Below, in pieces: positions 27,147 through 57,420 of a stretch of 64,000 nucleotides of DNA (within the stretch, counting starts at the first letter, position 1; each line of letters opens with the position of its first letter). This DNA comes from Macrostomum hystrix (taxonomy: Eukaryota > Platyhelminthes > Macrostomidae), in NCBI GenBank assembly GCA_950097015.1, contig CATNEN010000038.1, positions 21,595,001-21,659,000 on the forward strand, written 5' to 3'. Both the position numbers and the translations under genes were made by a program. A model generated the notes under the pieces. The model had not been told where the DNA came from. It saw only the letters and a program-made list of their open reading frames with translations, and ran no database searches.

Positions 27147-27565
27147 CTGGAGAAGCACCAGGGCCCGCAACCCAGACCCACAATGTTCTCGGTCGAAGTG
27201 GGTTGGGCTACATTGATGCAAAACTTGAATCAGGGCCCTTGCTTGCTTGCTTGCTTGATAGTGGTTCTACCGTGTCTCTACTAAATACTCGTTTCTTAGA
27301 ATCTATGAAAGCCAAAAGTCACATTCAACAAAGCATTCTTGATTTTACCATTTCTACTGCTAATGGTAAGCCTATTTCTATTCACGGCCATGTAGTCCTA
27401 AAATTCTCCATTGGTGATGTCAAATTTGAACATGAATTTCTAGTTGTTTGCGACATTTTGCAGCCCTGCATTCTGGAAACAGATTTTTTCATTAAAAATA
27501 GCATGGTCATCGACTTCTCAAAGCATTGTCTGCAGACAGAGACATGTGTCTTTCCTTTTCGCTAG
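26966..27565 (+). CDS. Gypsy aspartic protease region (overlaps gag, -1 frame)
   Basis: Open frame overlapping the gag 3' end. The protease domain shows the catalytic LLDSGSTVSLL and a C-terminal ILETDFF, where ILGxDF is usual. It ends at a TAG (27563-27565) and is separated by an untranslatable stretch from the RT region, so pol is already broken here. Confidence 0.85.
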   Translation: MRSVPSVGTLDCGMQKLGGLPRLRSVRSHSRPVPGSSGWTGAGKRDEGPAGPASWALPTVTGEAPGPATQTHNVLGRSGLGYIDAKLESGPLLACLLDSGSTVSLLNTRFLESMKAKSHIQQSILDFTISTANGKPISIHGHVVLKFSIGDVKFEHEFLVVCDILQPCILETDFFIKNSMVIDFSKHCLQTETCVFPFR

Positions 27566-27695
27566 TCTGCTGACTGACCACTTCTGTGCCGCATTGTGTT
27601 GTGTCAGACTGTTCGAATGGATGCCGGTGAGGTGAAGCTGATCCCAGCCCGCCTTCAGCGGAGGGGAGCGAGAGGATTTCAGTTTCCTAGCTGGA

Positions 27696-29741
27696 ATGGT
27701 TGAATCAGAGCGGCGCAGTGACAGTGACTACTTGCTGGCCAGGTCTGTTCAGCTGCCCAGTGAAGAGGGTCAGCTGTCCTTCAGAATCCTCAATACATCC
27801 GAGTCCAGCTTGTCCATGAAGAAGGGGACGCGAGTCGGCTGGTTCTCTCCGATCTCTGGACAGCAACCAGCTGAGCGGCAGGTGAATTCCATGCAGCCAG
27901 AGGCCGCACCGTGGAACCCCCTAAGTGAAGTCAGGGAGTGGGGAACCTGCGGCTTGTCAGATGCCGAATCCAAGGAGTTGTCCACTCTAATCGCGATGAA
28001 TCGGGATGTCTTCGCAAAGGACAGCTCGGAACTCGGGCAAACGGATCTGATGACGCACGAAATCGACACGGGCAACGCTAAGCCTGTGAGCGAGCCCTTG
28101 CGCAGGATTCCGCCGCACTGGAGAGAGGAAGTCAATAAGCAGGTCGACCAGCTTCTGGCTGAAGGTCGTATCTATCCCTGCCAGTCGCCGTGGTCTAGCC
28201 TGATTAAGTGCCAGTTCGAAAGTCGGATGGCACCCTTCGAATATGCTTGGACTATCGGCGTTTGAACAGCGTAACAGTTCCGGATCCACTGCCTCCGCCA
28301 AGGATGGATGAGACTCTAGATGCTCTTGGTGGGAACTGCATATTCTCTACCATGGACCTCGCCTCGGGTTATCATCAATGTCCACTAGAGCCGAAGGATC
28401 AGCTGAAGACTGCCTTCGTGGTGCCGAATAGAGGGCAATTTGCTTGGAAGTGCATGAGCTTCGGGCTCAAGAATGCCCCAGCAACCTTCACGAGGCTAAT
28501 GTCTATGGCACTTTCCGAAGTGAACTGGAAGGAGTGCCTAGTCTACTTCGACGATATCGTTGTTTTCTCCACGACTGTTGAGCAACACTTTGAGCGACTC
28601 GCTCACGTCTTCCGATCTGCGAATAACAGGCTAAAACCAGCGAAGTGCGTCTTCCTGGCAGACAAGATTAAGTTTTTAGGCCACGTGATTTCAAAAGACG
28701 GAATTGCAACGAATCCTGAAAAGTGTGCCGAAATCCAGAATTGGCAAAAGCCATGCAGCGGAGCGAAGGTCCAATCGTTCTTAGGATTGTGTGCCTACTA
28801 CGAAGCGTTCATTCCTAATTTTTCCGAGTTGGCCGCTCCTCTTTATAAACTGGTTTCCAAGGACGCCGAATTTAAGTGGGGCCCAGCCCAGGAGCTGTCG
28901 TTCAACAACTTGAAGGCAGCCCTTTGCTCACCAAATGTGATGGCGTTCCCCGAGTTCTCTTCAGACGCTGGTGATTTTATTCTTGATACGGACGCAAGCT
29001 CCCGAATCGGGATTGGGGCAGTGCTGTCTCAATGTCAGGCCGATGGAACCGAAAAAGTAATCGCCTACGGTTCTCGCATGATCCAGCCTAGTGAGAAAAA
29101 CTATTACACAACCCGACTAGAGTTACTGGCCATCGTGTAATTCATTAAACAGTACCGCTACTACCTGTTAGGACGGCAGTTTAGAGTCAGATCAGACCAC
29201 AAGGCGCTGCAGCGGCTCACGAATCTCCGTGATGTCGAGGGCCAAAGCGCTCGCTGGCTGCAGACGCTTCAGAACTACGATTTTACCATAGAACATCGAG
29301 CAGGAAAGAACCATAATATTGCTGACTCATTATCGCGCAAATATCGCAAACATAGTGGGCACGAAAGCTGTCCAAGCTGTTACCGCTGAACACAGTGGTG
29401 TCAACGCGGTGTTTCAAGGTGTGCTCGGACTCGATGATATTCAGCAGGCCCAGGAGGCCGAGCCAAAACTGGCCCTCGTCCACAGCTTTGCCAGCAACAT
29501 GAGCGGTGTGCCAACTGCCCCCCCTGTGATGACTTGGGAAGAGAGATGTCTATGGTCGCAACGTCAGCTGATCAAGCGGGAGGCCCGAGTTCTTGTCTTC
29601 CAGGACCCAGGATCCGACGTAAAAAAATTGTCCTACCGCCGAGTCTGTTCAGGAGAGTCTTCAACGACTTACACGATGGGGTTGCTGGTGGTCATCTGGG
29701 AGTGAAAAAGACCCAGGAAAAGATCAAAGCTAGGTTTTGGT
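27696..29741 (+). pseudogene. Gypsy reverse transcriptase / RNase H / integrase remnant
   Basis: RT fingers (about 28080-28200) are followed by a small insertion-type frame change near 28205, then the palm with YFDDI catalytic motif at about 28545 and the connection domain. RNase H begins at LDTDASS near 28984. A nonsense codon interrupts it at about 29138, and further frame changes occur near 29340-29390 and 29620. The integrase HHCC finger begins (HDGVAGGHLGVKK) but is cut before its cysteines. Clearly non-functional. Confidence 0.92.
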
Positions 29742-29845
29742 GGCCTCCCTCGCTCTCCCTCACTCTTCCTCACTCTTCCTCACTCTCCCTCCCTCTCCCT
29801 CCCTCTCCCCCACTCTCCCTCACTATCGCTCTCTCTCACCCAATG
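29742..29845. repeat. Polypyrimidine tract terminating the gypsy element
   Basis: CTCCCTCACTCTTCCTC-type low-complexity sequence, very like 7627-7785. The gypsy coding frame runs straight into it. Confidence 0.9.
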
Positions 29846-30172
29846 TGAGTGTAGATCAAATTTTATTTCTTTTCGCCGTAAATAATATAGATCTCACCGA
29901 TTAAAAAGTGCCAATCTCTGGCAGTACCAGGTCCAATATTTTAGCAGCCTGAAGCCAATTATTAAGTAAAAATTTAGTAAGTATAGTCATCTCTTAAGTA
30001 AGTAGTGCCATAGCGTTTTTCTAATTTCTGGCTAAACATGGTTCTGATAACTTCTGATCGGGCTCAGAAAAGGACTACGAAAGAAAATGATCATTAAGTA
30101 AAGATTGCTGTTTAAAAGCTACTTCTTGGATATTTCTTGGATTGCCTCATTCTGGTGTTCCGTTGCTATTAG
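29846..30172. other. Unannotated sequence
   Basis: AT-rich; the end (CGTTGCTATTAG) is a plausible splice acceptor for the next exon. Nothing else seen. Confidence 0.3.
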
Positions 30173-30536
30173 GCCCGGTAACTTCGGTGCTGACTGATCG
30201 ATACGGATGTCGATCTGTCACAATAGCCGGAGGCCTCATCTCCGGCTTGGGCTTTGTTTTAACCTTCTTTTTGCCGCGGACCACTTTGCTGTTTATATTC
30301 TCGGCCGGATTATTGACTGGCTTAGGACTCGGCTTAGCCTTCATGCCAGCTGTTGTGGCCGTGTCCTATTATTTCTTAGAAAGACGCGCTTTAGCCACAG
30401 GCCTAGCAATGTCCGGGTCTGGCGTTGGCACCGTTGTATTCGCCTACGTCACCCGAGCTTGCATTGAAGAGTACACGTGGCAGGGCGGCTTCTTAATAAT
30501 TGGCGGCATGCTGTTGAATCTATGCGTCTGCGGTGC
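30173..30536 (+). CDS. Exon of a monocarboxylate transporter-like gene (SLC16, MFS), partial
   Basis: After an acceptor (TTGCTATTAG) the exon encodes MFS transmembrane segments 2-5 in SLC16 style: GPVTSVLTDRYGCR, LPRTTLLFIFSAGLLTGLG, YYFLERRALATGLAMSGSG and WQGGFLIIGGMLLN. The RRALATGLAMSGSGVG motif is characteristic of the family. It begins in phase 1. The 3' limit is unclear (a weak donor GCT|GTAGGC or a stop at 30547). No partner exon was found in the window, and the upstream side is occupied by transposons, so this may be an orphan or pseudo-exon. Confidence 0.75.
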
Positions 30537-30549
30537 TGTAGGCGAATAA

Positions 30550-31409
30550 ATTTATTAGCTCTAAAATTCAGTATTCAGTATTAGCTTCTGAAATGACAGT
30601 CAGTAGAGTTCTGTAGATTGTCGAGCAGGTGATGGAAGAGGTGACTTGTATGAGGTGGGTTTTATCGTCCATTCCGTTTTAAATTTCTGCATTTCATGAG
30701 GAGTGGCACATTGAACTCATGCTTCTGGTTAGAGTGTATTTTAATATATTTATTTAGCAATACTTGAGAACAGTAATTAGAACAGTTTATGACGCATTTT
30801 CGCATGCTTGAATGGCAGTCAGTCTGGGTGCAAAAAGCTGAGAAAATTCAAACAGAATCGTCTAAGGAAACTGGGCTTCTACGAGCTATGATATGATAAG
30901 AACATTTTTGGGACTGTCTGCCCAGCTACTGTAATAAATTGGCTGAGGTGACAACCAGATAGACATATTTGAGTCTTGAACATATTCTGCATGGATAATT
31001 GATCAGCCACTAGTGAGAGCAAAAACTAATGAACGAACAGTTTCTTTTATTATTTATTGATTATGATAAATTAATTCACAGAATATGAAATTCAAATTCA
31101 TCTACTCGAGCTTAATAATCAGAATTGCGAAGCTATGCAAGAATTTCGAGCTCTAAAATCACTCAAAAATGTGCAGTTTGATGAATCTCTGGCTGATCAC
31201 GAAAGAAATTGGCTTACAGCAACAATCTCAATGTAGTCAGTGCAGCAGTCGCTGTCTGTGTCCTGCCCCTCCACAGCAGCACCAGCAGCAGCAGTCGCTG
31301 GTATGCTAAAAATCAAGTAGCAGCACTCGGACTCGAAGCCGTTAGTTTTCTGAAATCAGAGCAGCCTTGAGCACTCATTCAGTTTCGGAAATGAAACGGA
31401 AACACTACT
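30550..31409. other. Unannotated intergenic sequence
   Basis: No gene, repeat array or RNA signature recognised; a short CAG/CAGCAG cluster lies near 31270-31290. Confidence 0.3.
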
Positions 31410-31410
31410 G

Positions 31411-32522
31411 ACAAGTAGCATTATTGCCAAGTAGCCATTGTAGCTAAGTAGCCATTGTAGCCAAGTAGCCATTGTAGCCAAGTAGCCATTGTAGCCAAGT
31501 AGCCATTGTAGCCAAGTAGCCATTGTAGCCAAGTAGCCATTGTAGCCAAGTAGCCATTGTAGCCAAGTAGCCATTGTAGCCAAGTAGCCATTGTAGCCAA
31601 GTAGCCATTGTAGCCAAGTAGCCATTGTAGCCAAGTAGCCATTGTAGCCAAGTAGCCATTGTAGCCAAGTAGCCATTGTGGCCAAGTAGCCACTGTAGCC
31701 AAGTAGCCATTGTAGCCAAGTAGCCACAAGTAGCCATTGTAGCCAAGTAGCCATTGTGGCCAAGTAGCCACTGTAACCAAGTAGCTACTGTAGCCAAGTA
31801 GCCATTGTAGCCAAGTAGCCATTGTAACCAAGTAGCCATTGTAGCGAAGTAGCCATTGTAGCTAAGAGCCACTGTAGCCAAGTAGCCAAGTAGCCATTGT
31901 AGCCAAGTAGCCATTGTAGCCAAGTAGCCATTGTAGCCAAGTAGCCATTGTAGCCAAGTAGCCATTGTAGCCAAGTAGCCATTGTAGCCAAGTAGCCATT
32001 GTAGCCAAGTAGCCATTGTAGCCAAGTAGCCATTGTAGCCAAGTAGCCATTGTAGCCAAGTAGCCATTGTAGCCAAGTAGCCATTGTAGCCAAGTAGCCA
32101 TTGTAGCCAAGTAGCCATTGTAGCCAAGTAGCCATTGTAGCCAAGTAGCCATTGTAGCCAAGTAGCCATTGTAGCCAAGTAGCCATTGTAGCCAAGTAGC
32201 CATTGTAGCCAAGTAGCCATTGTAGCCAAGTAGCCATTGTAGCCAAGTAGCCACTGTAGCCAAGTAGCCATTGTAGCCAAGTAGCCACAAGTAGCCATTG
32301 TAGCCAAGTAGCCATTGTGGCCAAGTAGCCACTGTAACCAAGTAGCTACTGTAGCCAAGTAGCCATTGTAGCCAAGTAGCCATTGTAACCAAGTAGCCAT
32401 TGTAGCGAAGTAGCCATTGTAGCTAAGAGCCACTGTAGCCAAGTAGCCAAGTAGCCATTGTAGCCAAGTAGCCATTGTAGCCAAGTAGCCATTGTAGCCA
32501 AGTAGCCATTGTAGCCAAGTGG
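31411..32522. repeat. 17-bp minisatellite array (copy 2) with higher-order structure
   Basis: About 65 units of the same 17-bp repeat as 1-650. A distinctive run of variant units around 31721-31900 is repeated around 32282-32460, exactly 561 bp (33 units) later, showing a block duplication. The long minus-strand open frames are artefacts of the unit. Confidence 0.97.
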
Positions 32523-32655
32523 CCATCGAGATTAATGGATTAAGCAACGTGGCATTTCTCGGACAGGACTGTCCCTGTTTGCTCGCTGAAGTCTAAGTGA
32601 CTCGTTGACTCACCTAATTAGCAGGATGAGACACCTCAGGTGACACTTTAGATTC
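32523..32655. repeat. Unique flank of the dispersed satellite element (copy 2)
   Basis: Nearly identical to 651-781 in the same orientation and the same position relative to the array. Confidence 0.9.
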
Positions 32656-33044
32656 CTTTAGATGCAGTACTTCCAATGCAGTACGTCTCTGGTCGCGACT
32701 AGAAGGCGCTTGGTCGTATGATGGGAATCACAAAGCAGTCAGTTCGAGACATCGTGACTTACGTACGAAGAGACCGGGAGAACGCACACCCTGCCAAAAG
32801 GAGATAAAAGGAGGATACAAAAGATCACGCAAGCTTTGGTGAACAGTTTGATCGATTTCTCAGCGACTACACATTTTTTCGTTCAATTTTAAGCAAACGC
32901 TCATTCAATTTCAGCAAGCTTGCAATCAAACTCATCAATTTATTTTTGACCAGTCAGACCAGCATCAAAATTCTGCAACCTTGCATTCGATTTCAACAAA
33001 AGAAATTCATTTTAGAAAAGTGCAATTATCAACAAGGGCTCATC
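32656..33044. other. Unannotated sequence
   Basis: No recognisable genes; short direct repeats of GCAGTAC and CAATTTCAGCAAGC-like pieces only. Confidence 0.3.
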
Positions 33045-33218
33045 CCGGGAGGCTCGCCTGCTGCGGCGGCTTTTACAGACCGTGGCGCTGCTTTGCCTGC
33101 GGCAGAATGTGCATGGTTTGTCACTGCCTACCACGTGCCGGGCCGTTACCAGCAGTTTGCGGATGCCGCGTCCAGGCTGCATTGCCGCCAGGAGTTACTT
33201 GCTGTTATCTTCTTCTAG
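33045..33218. other. GC-rich, possibly coding island
   Basis: About 170 bp far richer in G+C than its AT-rich surroundings and open in more than one frame. One plus-strand frame is strikingly Cys-rich (RPWRCFACGRMCMVCHC), as in a zinc finger. No splice sites or domain could be confirmed. It may be an isolated exon or captured fragment. Confidence 0.3.
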
Positions 33219-33472
33219 TGGACCTTGAGTGTTACAACACTGCGGAGCACAAAAGTTGAGTTTATATTTTTCTCTTTGTTCGCTCATGATAAGGAAGATT
33301 ATAAAAATAATGAATAATGCATGAGTTGTGTTTTTTAAAATACGGCTTTTTTATTCGTTTATTTGCTTGGATCAGCAAATTTGTTTTATTTTAAAAAATA
33401 TTTAGAATATTAACGATTCATGTTTGTATGTTGTGCGCATGGTCGTCGATATTTATTAATTTTATTGGCAGA

Positions 33473-34080
33473 GCTTATTCCCACGGTCCCGTGCCAATAA
33501 TTTCAATTTTATCCACACGGATCCGTGCCGATAATTTTCTGCTTATCCACACGGCAGCTTGTATGAATAGGTCTACAACTCTTTATATAAATATGCCGTG
33601 CCGTTAATTTCAATTTTATCCACACGGTTCTGTTCTTTGAAACGAGGCCCTTTCGGGTTTGAACGTTTTATTGAACCCTCGAGCCAATAGATCGACAAAG
33701 GGGCCAGTGTGTTACGACAGTGTTCTACATTTCGACCTACACATTTATTATAAACTTATATTCATTATATATTGACTTAAAAAAGTAAGAAGTCTATCAA
33801 AGAAAATCATACAAGTCAACCAGCAGAATTCTAGGCCTAGTCAGCACCAAACTCATCACATATATTATACATCATTGCTATTCTTTTACAACTTTGCATT
33901 GATAGTGTACACTATTATACACTATACTCTGAAGCAAAAGCCTTATGCTCAGAGAATAATAGGCAGGGACTTGAAAGTAGACCTATTCATACAAGCTTCC
34001 ATGTGGATAAGCAGAAAATTATCGGCACAGATCCGTGTGGATAAAATTGAAATTATTGGCATGGGACCGTGGGAATAAGC
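33473..34080. mobile_element. Non-autonomous DNA transposon (MITE) with about 103-bp terminal inverted repeats
   Basis: The left arm (33473-33577, GCTTATTCCCACGG at its start) is the inverse of the right arm (about 33976-34080, ending CCGTGGGAATAAGC) with few mismatches. TTATCCACACGG occurs three times in the left part, suggesting subterminal transposase-binding repeats. The interior has no coding capacity. No clear target duplication was found. Confidence 0.85.
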
Positions 34081-35182
34081 ACTTCCAATTTTATTAGCAA
34101 TTCTGATATTTTCGGACCGATAGATAACTATTTCATCTGTTAAAAGTCTTCTTGTTAGTTGCTAGTCAATTTATTGTTGGCTATAACAATTTTTCGGTTA
34201 ACTGGTTCTGGTACTGGAGGTGGAAGTATATAAACGTGTACAATGGTCTTATTGCTGCTATGGATTTTGTTGTCATTTTCTTGCTATTTAGCTAACATTA
34301 TGTAGCTAGGGCCTAGTCTCATGTTGACATTTTGCTGCATTTTATGCTAAACTTTTTTTAGGTTAAGGGCTAAGGCTGAATTTTGCATCCAAATTGTCAG
34401 AGCAGCAATGTTCTACTTCCATTCGTTCGTTATATTATTTTTTGTTTGCAAACTACAGATAATGCCAAAAAGCAAGTTTAATGGTAACAAAAAGTCAGTA
34501 GTTTGGTCAGACAGTTCTGAAAAGTCTTGGTCAGTCTTTCCTCTTTCAAACTGGGTAATAGTGCCTAATCCAGTAGAGGAGGGCACCAAAGCTAGGGCCT
34601 ATTCACGGAAGCCGATGTGGATTGGCTGGGTCCACAAAATTTCCACAGTCAGGTTCAGCAGCTCCGCAGCATTCAGTATTCAATTTGGCTCATGCTTTTA
34701 ATGCTCACATGCTTTAAGTCAACTTGCTGCTATTGCCTGCTAAGCATATTTTGTTAGCCCCCTATTGGCTAGGCCCTATGTATAGGGCCTAGCTACACGA
34801 AAGTTAATTGATCTGATAATTTTTTCTCTGGTTAGGCTAGCAACAAAAAAACGAGAAAAATAGTATGCCATATAAACGACAACAATACTTTAGGCCTATG
34901 CCTTTTTGTTAGGCCCCATGATTAACACTGCAATTTATCAACACTAGGGCCTACCTATAGATTGCATGCTCCATCTGGTTGTCGAAACCAAATACTGCTT
35001 GGCATTGAGCTCAACAGTAGAGAATATTTTGTGAAATATTCAAGATTTTTCAGCAGCAATTTTTTACTAATATGTCTAGAGGTTAGACAGATGTGAATTT
35101 TTTGTCGTGCATGAAATTTGGTGACTTTTTAAGGCCGGGCGTGATTGTGATTGTGATTGTGTTCACAAATTTATTATTCATC
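34081..35182. other. AT-rich sequence with possible DNA-transposon debris
   Basis: Repeated short motifs such as AGGGCCTAG and TAGGCCTA recur. A plus-strand frame at about 34460-34540 (KKSVVWSDSSEKS) faintly recalls the start of a BED zinc finger, in line with hAT remains further on. Not firm. Confidence 0.25.
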
Positions 35183-35910
35183 AACAAGGCAGCAGCATTG
35201 CAGGGCACTTCATTGCAACAGCACAAGCTAACTTAACTGCTCTGCAAAAGCAGCTTGACCTTCTTGTCCACTGCCTGGAGCAGGATGTAGACACTGTAGA
35301 ATTCCACATTTGCCATGCTCAAGAAGATCAATTAGCAGTAGAGCTAGCCCTAAGCGTCTACAGGACCCAGCATTGTCCTATTGATGTGCTCTGTGACAAT
35401 AATTAGGCCCTACCTGGTGTCATGGAAGGCTGTTAAGCAGTTGACGGTCGTTTCGTCTGTTTCTATTTCGTAGAAATTTAAATAACATCAAAACGTTTAA
35501 ATATAATTACAAAAATATACTTAAAACTTGCATATACTGATTTATTTTGATACCTTAAATTAAATATAAAGAAAGGAAGTTTATTTCTGAACACTATGGA
35601 AAATGGTCATTTTGTCTGCAAAAATACTACGGCAGACAAAATGGCGGCAGATGAAACGACCGGGCACCTGTTAAGCTGCTAGAAGTTTTTGAGCTTTTCA
35701 TTCGAGAGTTAAGCAAAGAAAATGCCAGTCTTGCTTGTGTGCTGCTATTTGTCAAGATCTCACTGGATGATCAAATGCAACAGGTAGACACCTTCGGCAT
35801 TAGTTATCTTTGAGAGTTTTTAACCGAGGCATTTTAAGTTTGTTTTGCAGATTAGAAAAAGAGCGCAAAGCATTGTGTAGCCAATGTGATAGATCCACAA
35901 TTCAAGTTTG
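35183..35910 (+). pseudogene. hAT-family transposase remnant
   Basis: Three open pieces in order on the plus strand: about 35183-35404 (an open frame containing QLDLLVHCLEQDVDTVEF, origin uncertain), about 35671-35795 (KLLEVFELFIRELSKENA, like the hAT core helix preceding the catalytic region), and about 35855-35910 (ANVIDPQFKFAF, matching the hAT LLDPRFK-type motif). The first and second pieces are separated by a small MITE at 35445-35662. No complete frame remains. Confidence 0.55.
35445..35662. mobile_element. 218-bp MITE with internal hairpin
   Basis: Ends are CGGTCGTTTCGTCTG and CAGATGAAACGACCG, inverted with one mismatch. Near the right end CATTTTGTCTGC and GCAGACAAAATG form a second inverted pair. 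The flanks share an imperfect TGTTAAGC (35431-35438 and 35670-35677), possibly a remnant of the insertion target. Confidence 0.7.
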
Positions 35911-36668
35911 CCTTTGTTTCTTAATACTTTTTTAAATATCAGAATTACATAGAGGAAGTTAGCCATCAAATTATTTCACAAAGAAAGAAAGCAAACTTCA
36001 TGAATCTTAAGTCAGTTCTTAGAAATCAGGTCCATGAAAAAAGTACATGAATTCACAAAATCATGACAATGTTTGTGATTATGTCCGACCTCTACTAATA
36101 TAATACTAAAATAAGTGTAGGGGCCTAATTTTCTCAAATATAGGCCTAGTTAGCTAGTGTTATTAAATTTTGGACCTTTGATAAAAATATTGTTTTAGCC
36201 ATTTAAGTATTAAAATAGTAAAAATTACACTTATACTATCATTTAGTCATATGACGGCAAACTATTGGTTAATATAAATAGACCCTTTTTACCTAAATCG
36301 AGTTATAACCTGTTGATTTCAGACAAAATTGTCTATAAACAAGTACTTTAGTGATATTGCTATCTCACAAGGTTTTAGGGCTTTGTATCATCAGGTTTTT
36401 AGAACATAGAAATTTGGTTTGTAATCCTTAGCTTACAAATCTAGAAATTCTAACTTTAAGCTTGGCCTGTTTTATAATAAAATGTTTTTTATAGTTAATA
36501 TTTGTATACAGTATAGCTATGTGGCTAAGTAATTCTGAAAGCAAAACATTTTTTTACTTTTTTACTTTTTACTTATATCATTTTTTATCCCTTATGCCTT
36601 GACTATTTTTACAAATTTCAGTGACAAATATGATACTGACAGCTAAGTAAAAAACTAGTTCATAGAAA
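35911..36668. other. Upstream region of the ABCC gene
   Basis: AT-rich; presumably holds the promoter and 5' UTR of the transporter gene, but no core promoter could be identified with confidence. Confidence 0.3.
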
Positions 36669-56451
<19,783 letters not shown>

Positions 56452-56579
56452 GGTCTGGTGAACTCTGTTAGACTCTCTTGAGTTCTTGAGACATTGTGTG
56501 CAATTGCATGTTTTTTCGTTTCGGCTGACTTAAAATATGCTTAACCATTTGTTTTAATAATCAATATTAAATTTTCTTT

Positions 56580-56880
56580 AATCCAGGCGAGATTATTGAT
56601 AATCTAGGTGAGATTATCCATAATCTAGGTGAGATTATCCATAATCTAGGTGAGATTATCCATAATCTAGGTGAGGTTATCGATAATCTAGGTGAGATTA
56701 TCCATAATCTAGGTGAGATTATCCATAATCTAGGTGAGATTATACATAATCTAGGTGAGTTTATCCCTAATCTAGGTGAGATTATCCATAATCTAGGTGA
56801 GATTATCCATAATCTAGTTTGAGATTATCGATAATCTAGGTGAGTTTATCCCTAATCTAGGAGAGATTATCAGTAATATT
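56580..56880. repeat. 21-bp array just downstream of the ABCC stop codon
   Basis: About 13 units of ATAATCTAGGTGAGATTATC. Each contains CTAGGTGAG (donor-like) and AGATTAT/ATAATCT inverted arms. It probably lies in or just past the 3' UTR. Confidence 0.93.
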
Positions 56881-57420
56881 AGTAAGATTATCTGGAATTA
56901 TTGTGAGAATATCCTAAATATTGGCGAGATTATCAGAAATTGATGCAAGATTATCTTGCATCTAGTCGAGATTAACCGCATCCCAGTAGGTTATTTAATC
57001 CCAGATATGGATTTTTCGAAATGAACAAATGAATTTACATTTCTAATGTGGTAATTTAGAATTCCAGGTGTCAAAATATTCGTTTTCTGATACAATTTCT
57101 CACATGTAGTGCTAATTTTAGTTTTCATATCTCTAGTTATGGTTTTAATTGCTAGTCAAGTCAAGCAACACAAGCAGATGAAGTTAAATGAATTGAGTTC
57201 GTTCTAAATCCAACAAAGGTCTACTTGCTACTTTTTTTGTTCTGCGAGGTAATACGTTTTTTCAATTTTATTACTGGTGGCTTTGTTTTTCTGATTTTAG
57301 TTTTCCCTCTGCTAAGATTTGTTTTATTGGAATTGTCCTGAAATTCTTGGGCAACTAAATATTATATATAAAAATATTTCAGTTTTCAAGTCTTAGATTT
57401 TTTTGTTAAAATCTCATCCC
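56881..57420. other. Unannotated downstream sequence
   Basis: AT-rich, no gene seen. Confidence 0.3.

Larger units (their letters stand above)
25583..29741 (+). mobile_element. Gypsy/Ty3 LTR retrotransposon, decayed and 3'-truncated
   Basis: 5' LTR, primer-binding region, gag, protease, reverse transcriptase, RNase H and the start of integrase in canonical gypsy order. The frame is broken several times and the sequence passes abruptly into a polypyrimidine tract at 29742, in the integrase zinc finger; there is no 3' LTR. The element begins only about 29 bp from the Polinton's right end. Confidence 0.93.

Noticed and set aside
31444-32547. 367-residue minus-strand frame of repeated TWLQWLLGYNGYLA
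   Set aside because: A 17-bp unit gives the same peptide in all three frames, which shows that openness comes from the unit and not from selection.
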